Shown piece after piece: positions 20,721 through 21,374 of a DNA stretch of 21,374 nt. This DNA comes from Pelargonium cotyledonis. Lineage: Eukaryota; Streptophyta; Magnoliopsida; Geraniales; Geraniaceae. The stretch covers positions 1 to 21,374 of the forward strand of contig JAYMTA010001173.1 in NCBI GenBank assembly GCA_036897625.1. Reading direction: 5' to 3'. Within the stretch, counting starts at the first letter, position 1; the number at the start of each line of letters is the position of its first letter. The notes beneath the pieces were generated by a model. The model had not been told where the DNA came from. It searched no databases and saw only the letters and a list, made by a program, of their open reading frames with translations. Made by a program: the position numbers and the translations under genes.

Positions 20721-21296
20721 GCTTGTAATGAGTGTTGTGGAATGTTGAGAGTGGAGGTGAAAATTTGGATTTCCATAAGATTTGTTCGGATTCAGATTGA
20801 TAAAGAGTAATCCGTTATCCGAAAAGGGTTCAGATCGTGTCGGAAATTTTTGGATTTTGAGGGTAAAATAAGCGGTTTTGTCTATTCCAAGCTGATTTTA
20901 TCTGGAAATTGAGTTCATATCTATAACTCAAAACATCTATGTTCTGTCGTTGGACTTGTTTATGAATTTAGAGCCACCCGAACCACGGGTAAACCGAAAT
21001 CCGATCCGATTCGACCAACTTTCAGGTTGTATCATGTCATATTAGTCTTGTGAAAATTTGGATGGATTGGATTTGTGAGTCCGCAAGAATTCGCACATTT
21101 TTTATCTGAAAAAATGAGATCCGACCCAATTTGTGGTCCAAAATCAGAGATTCAAACGAACTCGAAGCTGTTTTGGGTCGGATTATATTACCTCCGCCAA
21201 CCCAAACCCAAACAAACCCGATTCGAAACCCGAAATTGCATGCCATGAATCTTTACACAAAGTGCTTGTAGTGAGTGTTGTGGAATGTTGGGAGTG
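20721..21296. repeat. Segment bounded by a 33-bp direct repeat
   Basis: The 33 bases at 20721-20753 recur at 21264-21296 with two A/G differences, offset 543 bases. The DNA between carries many short CCGA/TCGG words (for example ACCCGAACCACGGGT near 20977 and TGGGTCGGATTAT near 21174), a style common in plant repetitive DNA. It has no open frame with recognisable content. The repeat is longer than usual target duplications, so it may be a local duplication or the edges of a repeat family. Confidence 0.55.
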
Positions 21297-21361
21297 TCCT
21301 GTTTGAAGGAGGCAAAGACAGGTCAGTGATCCATCTTTCTATCATCACATTGGCATCAAGA

Positions 21362-21374
21362 ATATATATATATA
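21362..21374. repeat. AT dinucleotide repeat at window edge
   Basis: An ATATAT run continues to the end of the window; its full length is not visible. Confidence 0.6.

Noticed and set aside
1-21374. tRNA, rRNA, CRISPR arrays, operons or bacterial-type regulatory sites
   Set aside because: Nothing resembling these was seen; the gene structure is plainly plant nuclear.

Overview
This looks like plant nuclear DNA, most likely from a eudicot. It is AT-rich, has compact multi-exon genes with GT-AG introns, and carries plant-type MITEs and A-tailed retroposon debris. The species cannot be fixed from the sequence. Two protein-coding genes can be supported, both on the + strand. They are tandem paralogues of the plant MLO family (seven-transmembrane, calmodulin-binding membrane proteins). 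The core signatures ([52 protein letters not shown]) are closest to what I recall of MLO clade III (Arabidopsis MLO5/7/8/9/10), known mainly for pollen-tube and synergid communication. They are not closest to clade V, the powdery-mildew susceptibility group.

Layout. 1-1316: AT-rich 5' flank with simple repeats and an A tract bracketed by an 18-bp direct repeat. 1317-5946: MLO gene 1, 15 coding exons, 489 codons as it reads. 5947-14804: about 8.9 kb intergenic. It holds the 3' UTR of gene 1, a short degenerate repeat cluster, a GC-rich A-tailed retroposon-like insert (about 6478-7314), a repeated 70-80 bp unit (7402-8147), a second GC-richer retroposon-like block (8150-9345), a diverged 250-bp duplication (9975-10460), a complete Stowaway-like MITE (11794-12035), featureless AT-rich DNA, and the leader of gene 2. 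14805-20458: MLO gene 2, 15 coding exons, 540 codons. 20459-21374: 3' UTR plus a segment bounded by a 33-bp direct repeat.

The two genes share every intron position and phase. Thirteen of the 15 coding exons are exactly equal in length; only exon 3 (extracellular loop 1) and exon 15 (cytosolic tail) differ. This is a segmental tandem duplication. Gene 2 matches the family pattern throughout, and its introns have gained at least three mobile-element copies. Gene 1 is the diverged copy: it has changes at positions the family normally keeps, and a frameshift that replaces the distal cytosolic tail.

I found no sign of an undescribed molecular system. The most informative points are the unequal evolution of the two MLO copies and the well-preserved transposon footprints.
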